Part shown: piece by piece, positions 1-10,066 of the stretch
Layout: each line of letters begins with the position of its first letter
Position numbering within the stretch: position 1 is the first letter of the stretch
Source: Rhodobacter capsulatus
GTDB lineage: Bacteria; Pseudomonadota; Alphaproteobacteria; Rhodobacterales; Rhodobacteraceae
Assembly: GCF_003254295.1 (NCBI RefSeq)
Contig: NZ_QKZO01000004.1
Coordinates: forward strand, 186,001-250,000
DNA length: 64,000 nt
Direction: 5' to 3'
The notes under the pieces: generated by a model
What the model was told of the DNA's origin: nothing
What the model saw: only the letters and a program-made list of their open reading frames with translations
The model's database searches: none
Program-made: the position numbers and the translations under genes

Positions 1-85
1 CACGCCCGCGCGGATCGCGCAAAACGCCACCGCCCCGCGCCTTGCCGTGCCGCCGACGATCCGCAAACCCGGGGGGCGGCGATGA
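1..85 (+). CDS. hupU: Regulatory hydrogenase small subunit HupU, C-terminal end (partial)
   Basis: Only the last 27 codons are in the window. Read from base 2 the frame is open to a TGA at 83-85 and ends ...PPTIRKPGGRR. The stop overlaps the hupV ATG (ATGA). The identity rests on position directly before hupV and on the known R. capsulatus order hupTUV; the fragment itself carries no diagnostic motif. HupU would be the Fe-S small subunit of the cytoplasmic H2 sensor that controls the HupT kinase. Confidence 0.75.
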   Translation, partial: TPARIAQNATAPRLAVPPTIRKPGGRR

Positions 86-1512
86 GCGACAGGCCGCGGC
101 TGGTCGTCGGCCCGTTCAACCGGGTCGAGGGCGATCTGGAAGTGCATCTCGATCTGGCCGGGGGGCGGGTGGCCGCGGCCCGGGTCAACAGCCCGCTGTA
201 CCGCGGCTTCGAGCGCATGCTGGAGGGGCGCGACCCCAGCGACGCGCTGACGCTGACGCCGCGGATCTGCGGCATCTGCTCGATCTCGCAATCGGCTGCC
301 GCCGCGCGGGCGCTGGGCGCGGCGATGGGGCTTTCGCCGACCGACCAGGGCGCGCGGCTGGCCGCGCTCATTCATGCGGTCGAGAATGTCTCGGACCATC
401 TGGTGCATTTCAACCTGTTCTTCATGCCCGATTTCACCCGGCCCTGTTACGCCGCCCGGCCGTGGTATCCGCGCGCCGTCGCGCGCTTTGCCGCGATCGA
501 GGGGCAGGCGGCCCGGGCGGCGATTGCGGCGCGTTCGGGGCTGATGCACATTCTGGGGCTGGTGGCGGGGAAATGGCCGCATACATTGGCGCTGCAACCG
601 GGCGGTGTCACCCGCACGCCCGGCCCGCGCGAGGTGCTGCGCATTCAGACCGAGCTGCGGATGTTCCGCAAGCATCTGGAAACGCAGGTTTTCGGCGGGC
701 GGCTTGAAGATTTCGCCGCGCTTGCCACGGTCGCCGATCTGATGCGCTGGGATCGCGGCGATGCCGGGCTTTTTGTGGAGATCGCCGCCGATCTGGACCT
801 CGACCGGCTTGGCCGCGGCGCCGGGCGCTATCTGAGTTTCGGCGCCTATCCGCTGGCCGAGGGGCATGGCTTCGCCCCCGGTCTTTGGCAGGCGGGCGCG
901 GTCACGGCGCCCGACATGGCGACGATTGCCGAAGACCTCAGCCATGCCTGGATGCTGGGCGGCACGGCGCATCCCTTTGACGGCGTCACCCGCCCCGACG
1001 AGACGATGCGCGCGGGCGCCTACAGCTGGTGCAAGGCGCCGCGGCTGGAGGGCGCGCCGGTCGAGGTGGGGGCGCTGGCGCGGCAGCTGATCGACGGTCA
1101 TCCGCTGGCGGTTCAGTTGGCGGGCGGCGGCGTGCTGGCGCGGGTCGCCGGGCGGCTGCTGGAGCTGGCGCGGACGCAGTTTCTGATGGAGGGCTGGGCG
1201 GCGGCGCTCGATCCCGGCGCGGTCTTCATGGTGCAGGGCCGAATGCCCGAGGCGGGCGCGGGCGCCGGGCTCGTCGAGGCGGCGCGGGGAAGTCTGGGCC
1301 ATTGGCTGCGCATCGAGGGCGGCAAGATCGCGTCTTACCAGATCATCGCGCCGACGACCTGGAACTTTTCCCCCCGCGATGCGCGGGGCGTGCCCGGGCC
1401 TTTGGAGGCGGCGCTGGTCGGCGCCCCGGTCGCGCCCGGCGAGGACAGTCCGGTTTCGGTGCAGCATGTCGTGCGCAGTTTCGATCCCTGCATGGTCTGC
1501 ACCGTGCATTGA
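82..1512 (+). CDS. hupV: Regulatory (H2-sensing) [NiFe] hydrogenase large subunit HupV
   Basis: Large subunit of the sensor hydrogenase, 476 aa. The N-terminal nickel ligands lie in RICGIC at residues 61-66 and the C-terminal ligands in DPCMVC at about 468-473. The protein ends at the conserved His of that motif (476), with no cleavable tail. That is the known hallmark of HupV/HoxC sensors, which need no endopeptidase, and contrasts with HupL here, which has a 15-residue tail. It has no signal or membrane segment and should be cytoplasmic. In the known system, H2 bound by HupUV alters the HupT kinase, which acts on HupR (encoded at 13079). The start ATG overlaps the hupU stop, suggesting translational coupling. 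Confidence 0.96.
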   Translation: MSDRPRLVVGPFNRVEGDLEVHLDLAGGRVAAARVNSPLYRGFERMLEGRDPSDALTLTPRICGICSISQSAAAARALGAAMGLSPTDQGARLAALIHAVENVSDHLVHFNLFFMPDFTRPCYAARPWYPRAVARFAAIEGQAARAAIAARSGLMHILGLVAGKWPHTLALQPGGVTRTPGPREVLRIQTELRMFRKHLETQVFGGRLEDFAALATVADLMRWDRGDAGLFVEIAADLDLDRLGRGAGRYLSFGAYPLAEGHGFAPGLWQAGAVTAPDMATIAEDLSHAWMLGGTAHPFDGVTRPDETMRAGAYSWCKAPRLEGAPVEVGALARQLIDGHPLAVQLAGGGVLARVAGRLLELARTQFLMEGWAAALDPGAVFMVQGRMPEAGAGAGLVEAARGSLGHWLRIEGGKIASYQIIAPTTWNFSPRDARGVPGPLEAALVGAPVAPGEDSPVSVQHVVRSFDPCMVCTVH

Positions 1513-1517
1513 GCGCG

Positions 1518-1564
1518 GTGGGGGCTCTGCCCCCACACCCCCGAGGTATTTGAGGCAAGATGAA
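1518..1564 (+). repeat. GC-hairpin repeat element, copy 1, in the hupV-hypF gap
   Basis: A perfect 8-bp hairpin (GTGGGGGC, loop TCT, GCCCCCAC; 1518-1536) is followed by a tail reading CCCGAGGTATTTGAGGC then AAGATGAA. It fills the whole gap between hupV and hypF, and its tail runs directly into the hypF start. The same hairpin-plus-tail layout occurs at 15983, 31609, 33655, 41471 and 61991. I recall similar elements being common between Rhodobacterales genes, but I cannot cite a name for the family. Confidence 0.75.
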
Positions 1565-3784
1565 ATGCAGGCTTGGCAGATCAGGGTGCGCGGACAGGTG
1601 CAAGGCGTGGGGTTTCGGCCCTTCGTCTGGCAATTGGCGCAGGCGCGCGGGCTGCGCGGGGTGGTGCTGAACGATGCCGAGGGGGTGCTGATCCGGGTCG
1701 CGGGAGATCTGGGCGATTTCGCCGCGGCCTTGCGGGATCAGGCGCCGCCCTTGGCGCGGGTCGATGCGGTCGAGGTTGTCGCGGCGGTCTTTGACGATCT
1801 GCCCGAGGGGTTTCGGATCGGCGCCTCGGGGGGCGCGGGGGCCGAGACGCGGGTGACGCCCGATGCCGCGACCTGTCCGGCCTGTCTGGCGGAGATCCGG
1901 GGGGAGGGGCGGCGGCGCGGCTATGCCTTCACCAACTGCACCCATTGCGGGCCGCGGTTTTCCATTCTGCAAAGCCTGCCCTATGACCGCGCCCGCACGA
2001 CGATGGCGCGGTTCGAGATGTGCCCGGCCTGCCGGGCCGAATACGAAGACCCCGCCGACCGGCGCTTTCACGCCCAGCCGATCGCCTGTCCCGATTGCGG
2101 GCCGCGGCTCTGGCTGGAACTGGGCGGGGCAGAGCTGCCGGGCGATGCGATCGCGCAGGCCGCCGCGCGGTTGCAGGCCGGGGAAATCCTTGCGGTGAAA
2201 GGGCTTGGCGGCTTTCATCTGGCCTGCGATGCCGGCAATGCCGAAGCCGTCGACCGGCTGCGCGCAAGGAAGCACCGCCCGGCCAAGCCCTTTGCGCTGA
2301 TGGCGCGCGAAGCCGATCTGGCGCGCATCGTTTCGGTCAGCCCCGCGGCCCTTGCGGCGCTGCGCGATCCCGCGGCGCCGATCGTCTTGATGCCCGCGCG
2401 GGGCGCGCTGCCCGAGACCCTTGCCCCCGACATGACGGAACTTGGGGTGATGCTGCCCTATACGCCGTTGCATCATCTGCTGCTGGATGCGTTCGGCGGT
2501 GTGCTGGTGATGACCAGCGGCAACCTCTCGGGCGCGCCGCAGGTGATCGGCAACGATGAGGCGCGCGAAAAACTCTCCGCCTTTGCCGATGCTTTCCTGA
2601 TGCATGATCGCGACATTGCGCGGCGGCTGGATGACTCGGTCTTGCGGGCCGATCCGCCGATGGTGCTGCGCCGGGCGCGCGGGCAGGTGCCCGGCACGCT
2701 GCCGCTGCCGCCCGGGTTTGAGACCGCGCCGCAGGTTGTCGCCTATGGCGGGCAGATGAAGGCGGCGCTGTGTCTGATCAAGACCGGCCAGGCGCTTTTG
2801 GGCCATCATCTGGGCGCGTTGGACGAGGCGCTGACCTGGGAGGCCTTCGTTCAGGCCGATGCCGATTATGCGGCGCTTTTCGACCATCACCCGCAGGCCG
2901 TGGCCGTTGATCTGCACCCCGAGTTCCGCGCCAGCCGCCACGGTGCCGCCCGGGCCGGGCGGCTTGGCGTGCCGCTGATCGCAGTGCAGCACCATCACGC
3001 CCATCTGGCCGCCTGTCTGGGCGAAAACCTCTGGCCGAAGGACGGCGGCAAGGTGGCGGCGATCGTGCTCGACGGGCTTGGCCTTGGGCCTGACGGCACG
3101 GTCTGGGGGGGCGAGCTGCTGCTGGGCGATTACGCGGGTTTCGAGCGCATCGCCTGGCTGAAGCCCGCGCCCCTCATCGGCGGCGACCGGGCGCAGAGCG
3201 AGCCCTGGCGCAATGCGCTGGTGCGGCTGGATGCGGCGGGGCTGCCGGATCTGGCCGACCGGTTCTTCCGCGAAGCGCCGCGCGATCTGGCCCGGCAGAT
3301 GGCGGCCAAGGGGATCAACGCGCCGCTGTCGTCTTCTGCCGGGCGGCTTTTCGATGCCGTCGCCGCCTGTCTCGGCATCTGCCCGATGCGCCAAAGCTAC
3401 GAGGGCGAGGCGGCGATGCGGCTGGAATCACTTGCTGCCGAGACCGGTCCGGTGCTGGATCTGCCGGTCCTTGCGGGCGCAATCGACCCGGCGCCGCTGT
3501 TTCAACTTCTGGCGGCAGGCGAACGCCCCGACCACGTCGCCCATGCGCTGCACGCCAGCCTTGCGCAGGCTTTTGCCGCTGAGGCCGTGGCGCTGATCGA
3601 CAGCGGACGGGCCGCGGCGGTGGCGCTGACGGGCGGCTGTTTTCAGAATTCCAGAATTGCAACCATGACGCGGAAAATCCTTGCCGATCAAAGGATTCTG
3701 ACGCAGTGCAGCATCCCGGCCAATGATGGCGGGCTGGCGCTGGGTCAGGCCCTTGTCGCGGCGGCAAAATTGGAAAGCTTCTGA
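1565..3784 (+). CDS. hypF: Carbamoyltransferase HypF, [NiFe] hydrogenase maturation
   Basis: HypF converts carbamoyl phosphate to a carbamoyl adenylate and transfers the carbamoyl group to HypE, the first step in making the cyanide ligands of the active-site iron. The 739-aa protein shows the family's domains in order: acylphosphatase (RGQVQGVGFRPF, about 7-18), two zinc-finger-like CxxC pairs (about 105-180), a YrdC-like domain, and a C-terminal Kae1-like domain with the metal motif VQHHHAH. The ATG at 1565 is chosen because the protein then begins at the acylphosphatase domain; the frame is open further upstream into hupV but without homology. A second ATG at 1560 lies out of frame. The 3' end carries a palindrome that may serve hupS. 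Confidence 0.96.
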   Translation: MQAWQIRVRGQVQGVGFRPFVWQLAQARGLRGVVLNDAEGVLIRVAGDLGDFAAALRDQAPPLARVDAVEVVAAVFDDLPEGFRIGASGGAGAETRVTPDAATCPACLAEIRGEGRRRGYAFTNCTHCGPRFSILQSLPYDRARTTMARFEMCPACRAEYEDPADRRFHAQPIACPDCGPRLWLELGGAELPGDAIAQAAARLQAGEILAVKGLGGFHLACDAGNAEAVDRLRARKHRPAKPFALMAREADLARIVSVSPAALAALRDPAAPIVLMPARGALPETLAPDMTELGVMLPYTPLHHLLLDAFGGVLVMTSGNLSGAPQVIGNDEAREKLSAFADAFLMHDRDIARRLDDSVLRADPPMVLRRARGQVPGTLPLPPGFETAPQVVAYGGQMKAALCLIKTGQALLGHHLGALDEALTWEAFVQADADYAALFDHHPQAVAVDLHPEFRASRHGAARAGRLGVPLIAVQHHHAHLAACLGENLWPKDGGKVAAIVLDGLGLGPDGTVWGGELLLGDYAGFERIAWLKPAPLIGGDRAQSEPWRNALVRLDAAGLPDLADRFFREAPRDLARQMAAKGINAPLSSSAGRLFDAVAACLGICPMRQSYEGEAAMRLESLAAETGPVLDLPVLAGAIDPAPLFQLLAAGERPDHVAHALHASLAQAFAAEAVALIDSGRAAAVALTGGCFQNSRIATMTRKILADQRILTQCSIPANDGGLALGQALVAAAKLESF
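3676..3697. promoter_or_regulatory. Candidate HupR-binding site inside the 3' end of hypF
   Basis: TTG-N5-CAA (3681-3691), the pattern reported for HupR binding upstream of R. capsulatus hupS, is nested in a longer inverted repeat with perfect 7-bp arms AATCCTT (3676-3682) and AAGGATT (3691-3697). It lies about 290 bp upstream of the hupS start, within hypF codons. The arms make it a better candidate than the bare TTG-N5-CAA at 3849. Binding here is inferred. Confidence 0.5.
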
Positions 3785-3802
3785 TCGAAGTGGAAATGGA
3801 AT

Positions 3803-3859
3803 CGATCAAATTCCTTTCGGATTTTTTGCGTGACAAAATCACACACCCTTGAAAGGCAA
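3803..3859 (+). promoter_or_regulatory. AT-rich hupS upstream region with second TTG-N5-CAA and IHF-like site
   Basis: The 199-bp hypF-hupS gap is the most AT-rich part of the cluster. It holds ATCAA followed by T/C-rich sequence (3803-3815, a partial IHF consensus; IHF is known to assist HupR at this promoter) and a TTG-AAAGG-CAA at 3849-3859. A weak -10-like CAAAAT is at 3834-3839. I see no convincing sigma-54 -24/-12 element, which fits the reported sigma-70 dependence. The transcription start cannot be fixed from sequence. Confidence 0.45.
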
Positions 3860-3983
3860 GGAAAAATTTTTCTGCGACAATTTGCCGTTTCTCATTGGCG
3901 GAAACCGGCCCAACCATGAGAATTCCACTCTACCCATGGGCGGCCGAGGAGGTCACGGACGTCACAAGGCAAGGGAGGGACAA

Positions 3984-5060
3984 TTGTCGGACATCGAAAC
4001 TTTCTATGACGTGATGCGGCGTCAGGGGATCACCCGGCGCAGTTTCATGAAGTTCTGTTCGCTCACCGCGGCAGCCTTGGGTCTTGGCCCCTCCTTCGTG
4101 CCGAAAATCGCCGAAGCCATGGAGACGAAGCCGCGCACGCCGGTCGTCTGGGTGCACGGGCTGGAATGCACCTGCTGTTCGGAAAGCTTCATCCGCTCGG
4201 CGCATCCGCTGGCCAAGGATGTCGTGCTGTCGATGATCTCGCTCGATTACGACGACACGCTGATGGCCGCCGCGGGGCATGCCGCCGAAGCGGCCTTCGA
4301 GGAAACCATCGCCAAATACAAGGGCAACTACATCCTGGCCGTCGAGGGCAACCCGCCGCTCAATGAAGACGGGATGTTCTGCATCACCGGCGGCAAGCCC
4401 TTTGTCGAGAAGCTGCGCCACGCCGCGGAAGGGGCCAAGGCGATCATCAGCTGGGGCGCCTGCGCATCCTATGGCTGCGTGCAGGCCGCGGCGCCGAACC
4501 CGACCCGGGCGACGCCGGTGCACAAGGTGATCACCGACAAGCCGATCATCAAGGTCCCGGGCTGCCCGCCGATCGCCGAGGTGATGACCGGCGTCATCAC
4601 CTACATGCTGACCTTCGACCGGATGCCGGAACTGGACCGTCAGGGCCGCCCGGCAATGTTCTACAGCCAGCGCATCCACGACAAATGCTACCGCCGCCCG
4701 CATTTCGACGCGGGCCAGTTCGTCGAACACTGGGACGACGAAAACGCGCGCAAGGGCTATTGCCTTTACAAGATGGGCTGCAAGGGCCCGACCACCTACA
4801 ACGCCTGTTCGACCGTGCGCTGGAACGGCGGCGTCAGCTTTCCGATCCAGTCCGGCCATGGCTGCATCGGCTGTTCCGAGGACGGGTTCTGGGATCAGGG
4901 CAGCTTCTATGACCGGCTGACCACGATCAAGCAATTCGGCATCGAGGCCACCGCCGACAAGATCGGCTGGACCGCCACCGGCCTTGTGGGCGCCGGTGTC
5001 GCCGCGCATGCCGCGGTCTCCGTGCTCAAGCGGGCGCAGAAAAAGAACGAGGAGGCGTAA
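3984..5060 (+). CDS. hupS: Uptake [NiFe] hydrogenase small subunit HupS precursor
   Basis: Electron-transfer subunit carrying the Fe-S clusters of the membrane-bound H2 uptake enzyme. The TTG at 3984 follows an excellent AGGGAGGGA ribosome site (3972-3980) and gives 358 aa. The N-terminus bears the twin-arginine motif RRSFMK (18-23) and a hydrophobic stretch, so the folded HupSL dimer would leave by the Tat pathway. Mature-part motifs include ECTCC (61-65) for the proximal cluster and several further cysteines toward the C-terminus ([25 protein letters not shown]). A hydrophobic C-terminal helix ending [10 protein letters not shown] would anchor it in the membrane beside HupC. An in-frame ATG at 4014 lies inside the signal sequence and lacks a comparable ribosome site. 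Confidence 0.95.
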   Translation: MSDIETFYDVMRRQGITRRSFMKFCSLTAAALGLGPSFVPKIAEAMETKPRTPVVWVHGLECTCCSESFIRSAHPLAKDVVLSMISLDYDDTLMAAAGHAAEAAFEETIAKYKGNYILAVEGNPPLNEDGMFCITGGKPFVEKLRHAAEGAKAIISWGACASYGCVQAAAPNPTRATPVHKVITDKPIIKVPGCPPIAEVMTGVITYMLTFDRMPELDRQGRPAMFYSQRIHDKCYRRPHFDAGQFVEHWDDENARKGYCLYKMGCKGPTTYNACSTVRWNGGVSFPIQSGHGCIGCSEDGFWDQGSFYDRLTTIKQFGIEATADKIGWTATGLVGAGVAAHAAVSVLKRAQKKNEEA

Positions 5061-5063
5061 GCC

Positions 5064-6857
<1,794 letters not shown>

Positions 6858-6866
6858 GGGGATGCC

Positions 6867-7655
6867 ATGAAGGGAGTTTCCGACGAAAGGATCAATGCCC
6901 CCGTCCGTGGCCCGGATGAAATCTTCGAGGCCTCGCGACTGACCGGCGACGCCACCCGCGAAGACCTTGAAAGCATCCGGCGGCGCACCTCCGTCTATGT
7001 CTACGAGGCGCCGGTGCGGGTCTGGCACTGGGTCAATGCGCTGGCGATCACCATTCTGGTGGTCACCGGCTATCTCATCGCCTCGCCGCTGCCCTCGATG
7101 CAGATCGGCGAGGCCACCGACCAGTTCGTGATGGGCTACATCCGCTTTGCCCATTTCGCCGCCGGGGTGGTGATGTCGGTGGGCTTTTTCGGCCGCATCT
7201 ACTGGGCTTTCGTGGGCAACCGCCACGCCTGGCAGATGTTCTACATCCCGATCTTCAACAAGCGCTACTGGAAGGAATTCGTCTTCGAGCTGCGCTGGTA
7301 TTTCTTCCTGGAAGAAGAGCCGAAGAAATACATCGGCCACAACCCGTTGGCGCATGCGGCGATGTTCACCTTCATCACGCTGGGCATCACCTTCATGATG
7401 ATCACCGGCTGGGCGCTTTATGCCGAAGGCGCCGGGCAGGGCGGCGTGACCGACAGCCTGTTCGGCTGGGTGCTGGGCTATGTGCAAAACAGCCAGCGGC
7501 TGCACACTTTGCACCATCTGGGCATGTGGGCGATCGTGATCTTCGCGATCATCCATATCTACGCCGCCGTCCGCGAAGACGTGATGAGCCGTCAGTCGAT
7601 GGTCTCGACGATGATCTCGGGGCACCGGACCTTCAAGGACGACCGGATCGAGTGA
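6867..7655 (+). CDS. hupC: Hydrogenase cytochrome b subunit HupC
   Basis: Di-heme membrane cytochrome b that accepts electrons from HupS and passes them to the quinone pool; also the membrane anchor. The 262-aa protein has a soluble N-terminal arm of about 50 residues, then about four hydrophobic segments with conserved heme-ligand histidines (for example VWHWVNAL, FAHFAAG, LHHLGMW, IHIYAA). It follows hupL by 9 bases with an AGGGGG ribosome site and is the last gene before a strong terminator, so hupSLC forms the structural unit. Confidence 0.96.
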   Translation: MKGVSDERINAPVRGPDEIFEASRLTGDATREDLESIRRRTSVYVYEAPVRVWHWVNALAITILVVTGYLIASPLPSMQIGEATDQFVMGYIRFAHFAAGVVMSVGFFGRIYWAFVGNRHAWQMFYIPIFNKRYWKEFVFELRWYFFLEEEPKKYIGHNPLAHAAMFTFITLGITFMMITGWALYAEGAGQGGVTDSLFGWVLGYVQNSQRLHTLHHLGMWAIVIFAIIHIYAAVREDVMSRQSMVSTMISGHRTFKDDRIE

Positions 7656-7672
7656 CCCCGACCAGGGGCGGA

Positions 7673-7706
7673 ACCGGGCGCAGAAGGCTCTGCGCCCGGT
7701 TTTTTG
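7673..7706 (+). terminator. Rho-independent terminator after hupSLC
   Basis: A perfect 12-bp stem (ACCGGGCGCAGA / TCTGCGCCCGGT, 7673-7684 and 7689-7700) with loop AGGC runs into a T tract (7700-7705). It would end or attenuate hupSLC transcription ahead of hupD. The following 150 bp is AT-rich at first (7701-7770) and could hold a separate promoter for the accessory genes, though I see no clear -35/-10 pair. Confidence 0.9.
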
Positions 7707-7858
7707 TGGAAATAGTTCTTCCAAATACATCATAAAACTGGTAAGAAAGTTTCCGAAATTCGCGATGTTCCGACTCTCTTGCCGGGTTTTGCCGGTCTGG
7801 GGGCTGGATCATCATCGGGGCCGAGCGCCCGCGCGAGCCACGGTCTAGGGAGGGAACC

Positions 7859-8491
7859 ATGCCAGCATTCACACCTGAACGGGTGCTCGTTCTGGGCATC
7901 GGCAATGTGCTTTGGGCCGACGAGGGCTTCGGCGTGCGCTGCGTCGAGCGGATGGCCGAAACCCATGCGCTGCCCGCCAATGTCCGGCTGCTCGATGGCG
8001 GCACGCAGGGGCTTTACCTGCTGCCGTTTCTGGAAGAGGCCGAGGCGCTGATCGTCTTTGACGCGGTCGATTTCGGCCTTGCGCCGGGCAGGCTGCTCAC
8101 CCTGCGCGACGGCGATGTTCCCGCCTTCATGGGCGCGAAAAAGATGAGCCTGCATCAGACCGGCTTTCAGGACGTGATCGCGACGGCGCAACTGATGGGC
8201 TATTGCCCCGCGCATATGACGCTGATCGGCTGCCAGCCGGTCGAGCTGGAAGATTACGGCGGCTCCCTGCGCCCGGCCGTGGCGGAACAGGTCGATCCTG
8301 CGATCGCCGAGGCGGTGCGCGAGCTGCGCGCCTGGGGGATCGAGGTGGGCAAGGGCGCGACGATCAGCAATGATCTGCTCGATCCCTCGCTTTCCCGCGA
8401 TGTCTATGAGCGCGGCCGCCCCACCGAGGACGAGGCCTGCCGGATCGGCGATCACCGCTTCTTCCCCTCGGCCGCCAAGGTCCGCGCCTGA
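7859..8491 (+). CDS. hupD: Hydrogenase maturation endopeptidase HupD
   Basis: HybD/HyaD-family protease, 210 aa, that recognises nickel in the HupL precursor and cuts off its C-terminal tail after the last metal-ligand motif. The nickel-sensing acids are visible in [14 protein letters not shown] near the N-terminus and FDAVDFG in the middle; a conserved His is in [10 protein letters not shown]. It starts after a GGAGGGAACC ribosome site, about 200 bp past the hupC stop and beyond the terminator, and its TGA overlaps the hupF ATG by one base. HupV, lacking a tail, would not be a substrate. Confidence 0.96.
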   Translation: MPAFTPERVLVLGIGNVLWADEGFGVRCVERMAETHALPANVRLLDGGTQGLYLLPFLEEAEALIVFDAVDFGLAPGRLLTLRDGDVPAFMGAKKMSLHQTGFQDVIATAQLMGYCPAHMTLIGCQPVELEDYGGSLRPAVAEQVDPAIAEAVRELRAWGIEVGKGATISNDLLDPSLSRDVYERGRPTEDEACRIGDHRFFPSAAKVRA

Positions 8492-8811
8492 TGTGCGTCG
8501 GCATTCCCGTGCAACTGCTGTCGGTCGATGGCATCCGCGGTGACGTGATCGAGGACGGCCGTCCGGGCCTTGTCGATCTGTCGCTCACCCCCGAGGCGCG
8601 GCCCGGCGACTGGGTTCTGGCCTTTCTCGGCGCCGCCCGCGAGGTGCTGACGCCCGAGGCCGCCGCGCAGATCACCGCCGCCCTTGCCGGGCTGCGGTCG
8701 CTGATGGCGGGCGGCGATCTTGGCGATGCCTTCGCCGATCTCGAAGCCCGTTCGCCCCAGCTTCCCCCCCATCTTCAAGCCGCGCTTGACGCCGGCAAGA
8801 CCCGCGCCTGA
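8491..8811 (+). CDS. hupF: HypC-family hydrogenase chaperone HupF
   Basis: A 106-aa OB-fold chaperone starting MCVGIPVQL. The N-terminal Cys2 is the residue HypC-family proteins use to hold the iron cofactor and contact the large subunit. HupF is a paralogue of HypC (14557) with a longer C-terminus ([16 protein letters not shown]). It is thought to protect HupL during assembly, including under oxygen; that role comes from work in other bacteria and is not visible here. It overlaps hupD by one base. Confidence 0.94.
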   Translation: MCVGIPVQLLSVDGIRGDVIEDGRPGLVDLSLTPEARPGDWVLAFLGAAREVLTPEAAAQITAALAGLRSLMAGGDLGDAFADLEARSPQLPPHLQAALDAGKTRA

Positions 8812-8818
8812 GGTTCCG

Positions 8819-9235
8819 ATGCACGACTTCCCCATGCCCGACACCGCGCCGCCCTCGGGCAAGATCCATCCGCTGGTGGCGCGGCTGACCACCGATTTCG
8901 GCTGGCCGCGGCTCGACAATGCGCATGACCTGCGCGAATTCACCACCCGGCCGGGGGCGCATTGCCTCTTCGTGCCGGGCGACGGCGCGCGCAATCTGGA
9001 AACCCCCGATGCCGCCGTGGTGCTGCCCGAACTGCGCCAGGCCTTCCAGAACGCCTTTGACTGCGCCGTGGTCGGCGACGGCATCGAGACCGAGCTGCGC
9101 GAGACGACGCGGGTTCTGAAAACCCCCTCGTTCCTGTTCTTCCGCGACGGCGACTTTCTGGGCGGCATCGAGAAGATCCGCGACTGGGACGATTACATCG
9201 CCCGCACCTCTCATATCCTTGCCGCGAAAGGCTGA
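8819..9235 (+). CDS. hupG: HyaE-family hydrogenase assembly protein HupG
   Basis: 138-aa protein of the HyaE/HupG family, with a thioredoxin-like fold by family knowledge. It has no CxxC redox motif, so it probably acts as a chaperone for the HupS Tat precursor and not as a thiol oxidoreductase. The ATG at 8819 is chosen because it follows the hupF stop by 7 bases and gives a family-sized product; the frame is open further upstream inside hupF. The next gene starts 3 bases after its stop. Confidence 0.9.
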   Translation: MHDFPMPDTAPPSGKIHPLVARLTTDFGWPRLDNAHDLREFTTRPGAHCLFVPGDGARNLETPDAAVVLPELRQAFQNAFDCAVVGDGIETELRETTRVLKTPSFLFFRDGDFLGGIEKIRDWDDYIARTSHILAAKG

Positions 9236-9238
9236 GCC

Positions 9239-10066
9239 ATGGTCTCGAATTTCCACCTGCCCCCCGTCGGTTTCGGCCCCGGCTCGCAGAGCGACGAGGA
9301 CGAGGAACTGGGCTACATGCAGCTGCCCTCCGGCATGCGGACCTATGCGGCGCATCTGCCCGAGGTCGAGGATACGTCTTCCGTGGCCCCGGCGCTGAAG
9401 CTGCTCTCCGACATCGCCGCGGCGGCCGAGGCCTGCGTGCAGGGCGGCATGGCCAGCTTTGAGCTGGCGGGGCTTGATGCGCAAAACCGCGCGCTGATTG
9501 CGGAAACCATGGGGCAGGGCGAGGTCGCGATGAAGATCCGCGGCATCCCGGCGCTGATGGTGCAGGAATCGGTCTTTGCCGGGGTCTGGTCGGTGGCGGC
9601 CGCGGGCGTCGACCGGATCGAGGTGGGGGCGGTGCCCGCCGCGGCGCTGTCGCGCGCTTTCGAGCCCTTCCGCAAGGGTCAGACCGCGCTGCCGCCGCTG
9701 GCGGACGGGGTGGTGAACGCCCCGGCGCTGATCGCGGAACTTTTCGACAAATCCGCGGCTTATGTCGGCGGCGCGGCCGATGTCATCAACCTGACGCTCT
9801 TGCCGCATACGGAAGAAGACCTGACGCTGCTGGACACCATGCTGGGCGAGGGCGCGGTGACGATCCTGTCGCGCGGCTATGGCAATTGCCGGATCACCGC
9901 GACGGCGACGCCGCATGTCTGGCGCGTGCAGTTCTACAATTCGACCGATGCGCTGATCCTTGACACGATCGAGGTGACGACGATGCCCGAGGTGGCGCTC
10001 GCCGCGCGCGAAGATCTGGAGGATTCGGCGGACCGCATCCGCGAAGTGCTGGAGGCGATCCGTTGA
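9239..10066 (+). CDS. hupH: HyaF-family hydrogenase assembly protein HupH
   Basis: 275-aa member of the HyaF/HupH family, required for full uptake hydrogenase maturation in several proteobacteria; its chemistry is unknown. The N-terminus is acidic (SDEDEELGYMQLP) and there is no signal peptide or membrane helix. A late segment (TILSRGYGNCRITATATPHVWRV read in parts) carries the family's conserved GYGNCR. Its TGA is nested in the TTGA that also holds the hupJ start, so the two are probably coupled. Confidence 0.9.
   Translation: MVSNFHLPPVGFGPGSQSDEDEELGYMQLPSGMRTYAAHLPEVEDTSSVAPALKLLSDIAAAAEACVQGGMASFELAGLDAQNRALIAETMGQGEVAMKIRGIPALMVQESVFAGVWSVAAAGVDRIEVGAVPAAALSRAFEPFRKGQTALPPLADGVVNAPALIAELFDKSAAYVGGAADVINLTLLPHTEEDLTLLDTMLGEGAVTILSRGYGNCRITATATPHVWRVQFYNSTDALILDTIEVTTMPEVALAAREDLEDSADRIREVLEAIR

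Noticed and set aside
1379-1564. An upstream extension of hypF into hupV
   Set aside because: The frame is open, but the added 62 residues lie in hupV and across the hairpin element and match nothing in HypF; the acylphosphatase domain begins just after the ATG at 1565.
3785-3983. A sigma-54 (-24/-12) promoter for hupS
   Set aside because: No GG-N10-GC pair with good flanks was found. HupR here also lacks the GAFTGA loop, so a sigma-70 promoter is more likely.
7859-7871. HupV as a possible substrate for HupD
   Set aside because: HupV ends exactly at the His of its C-terminal metal motif and has no tail to remove.
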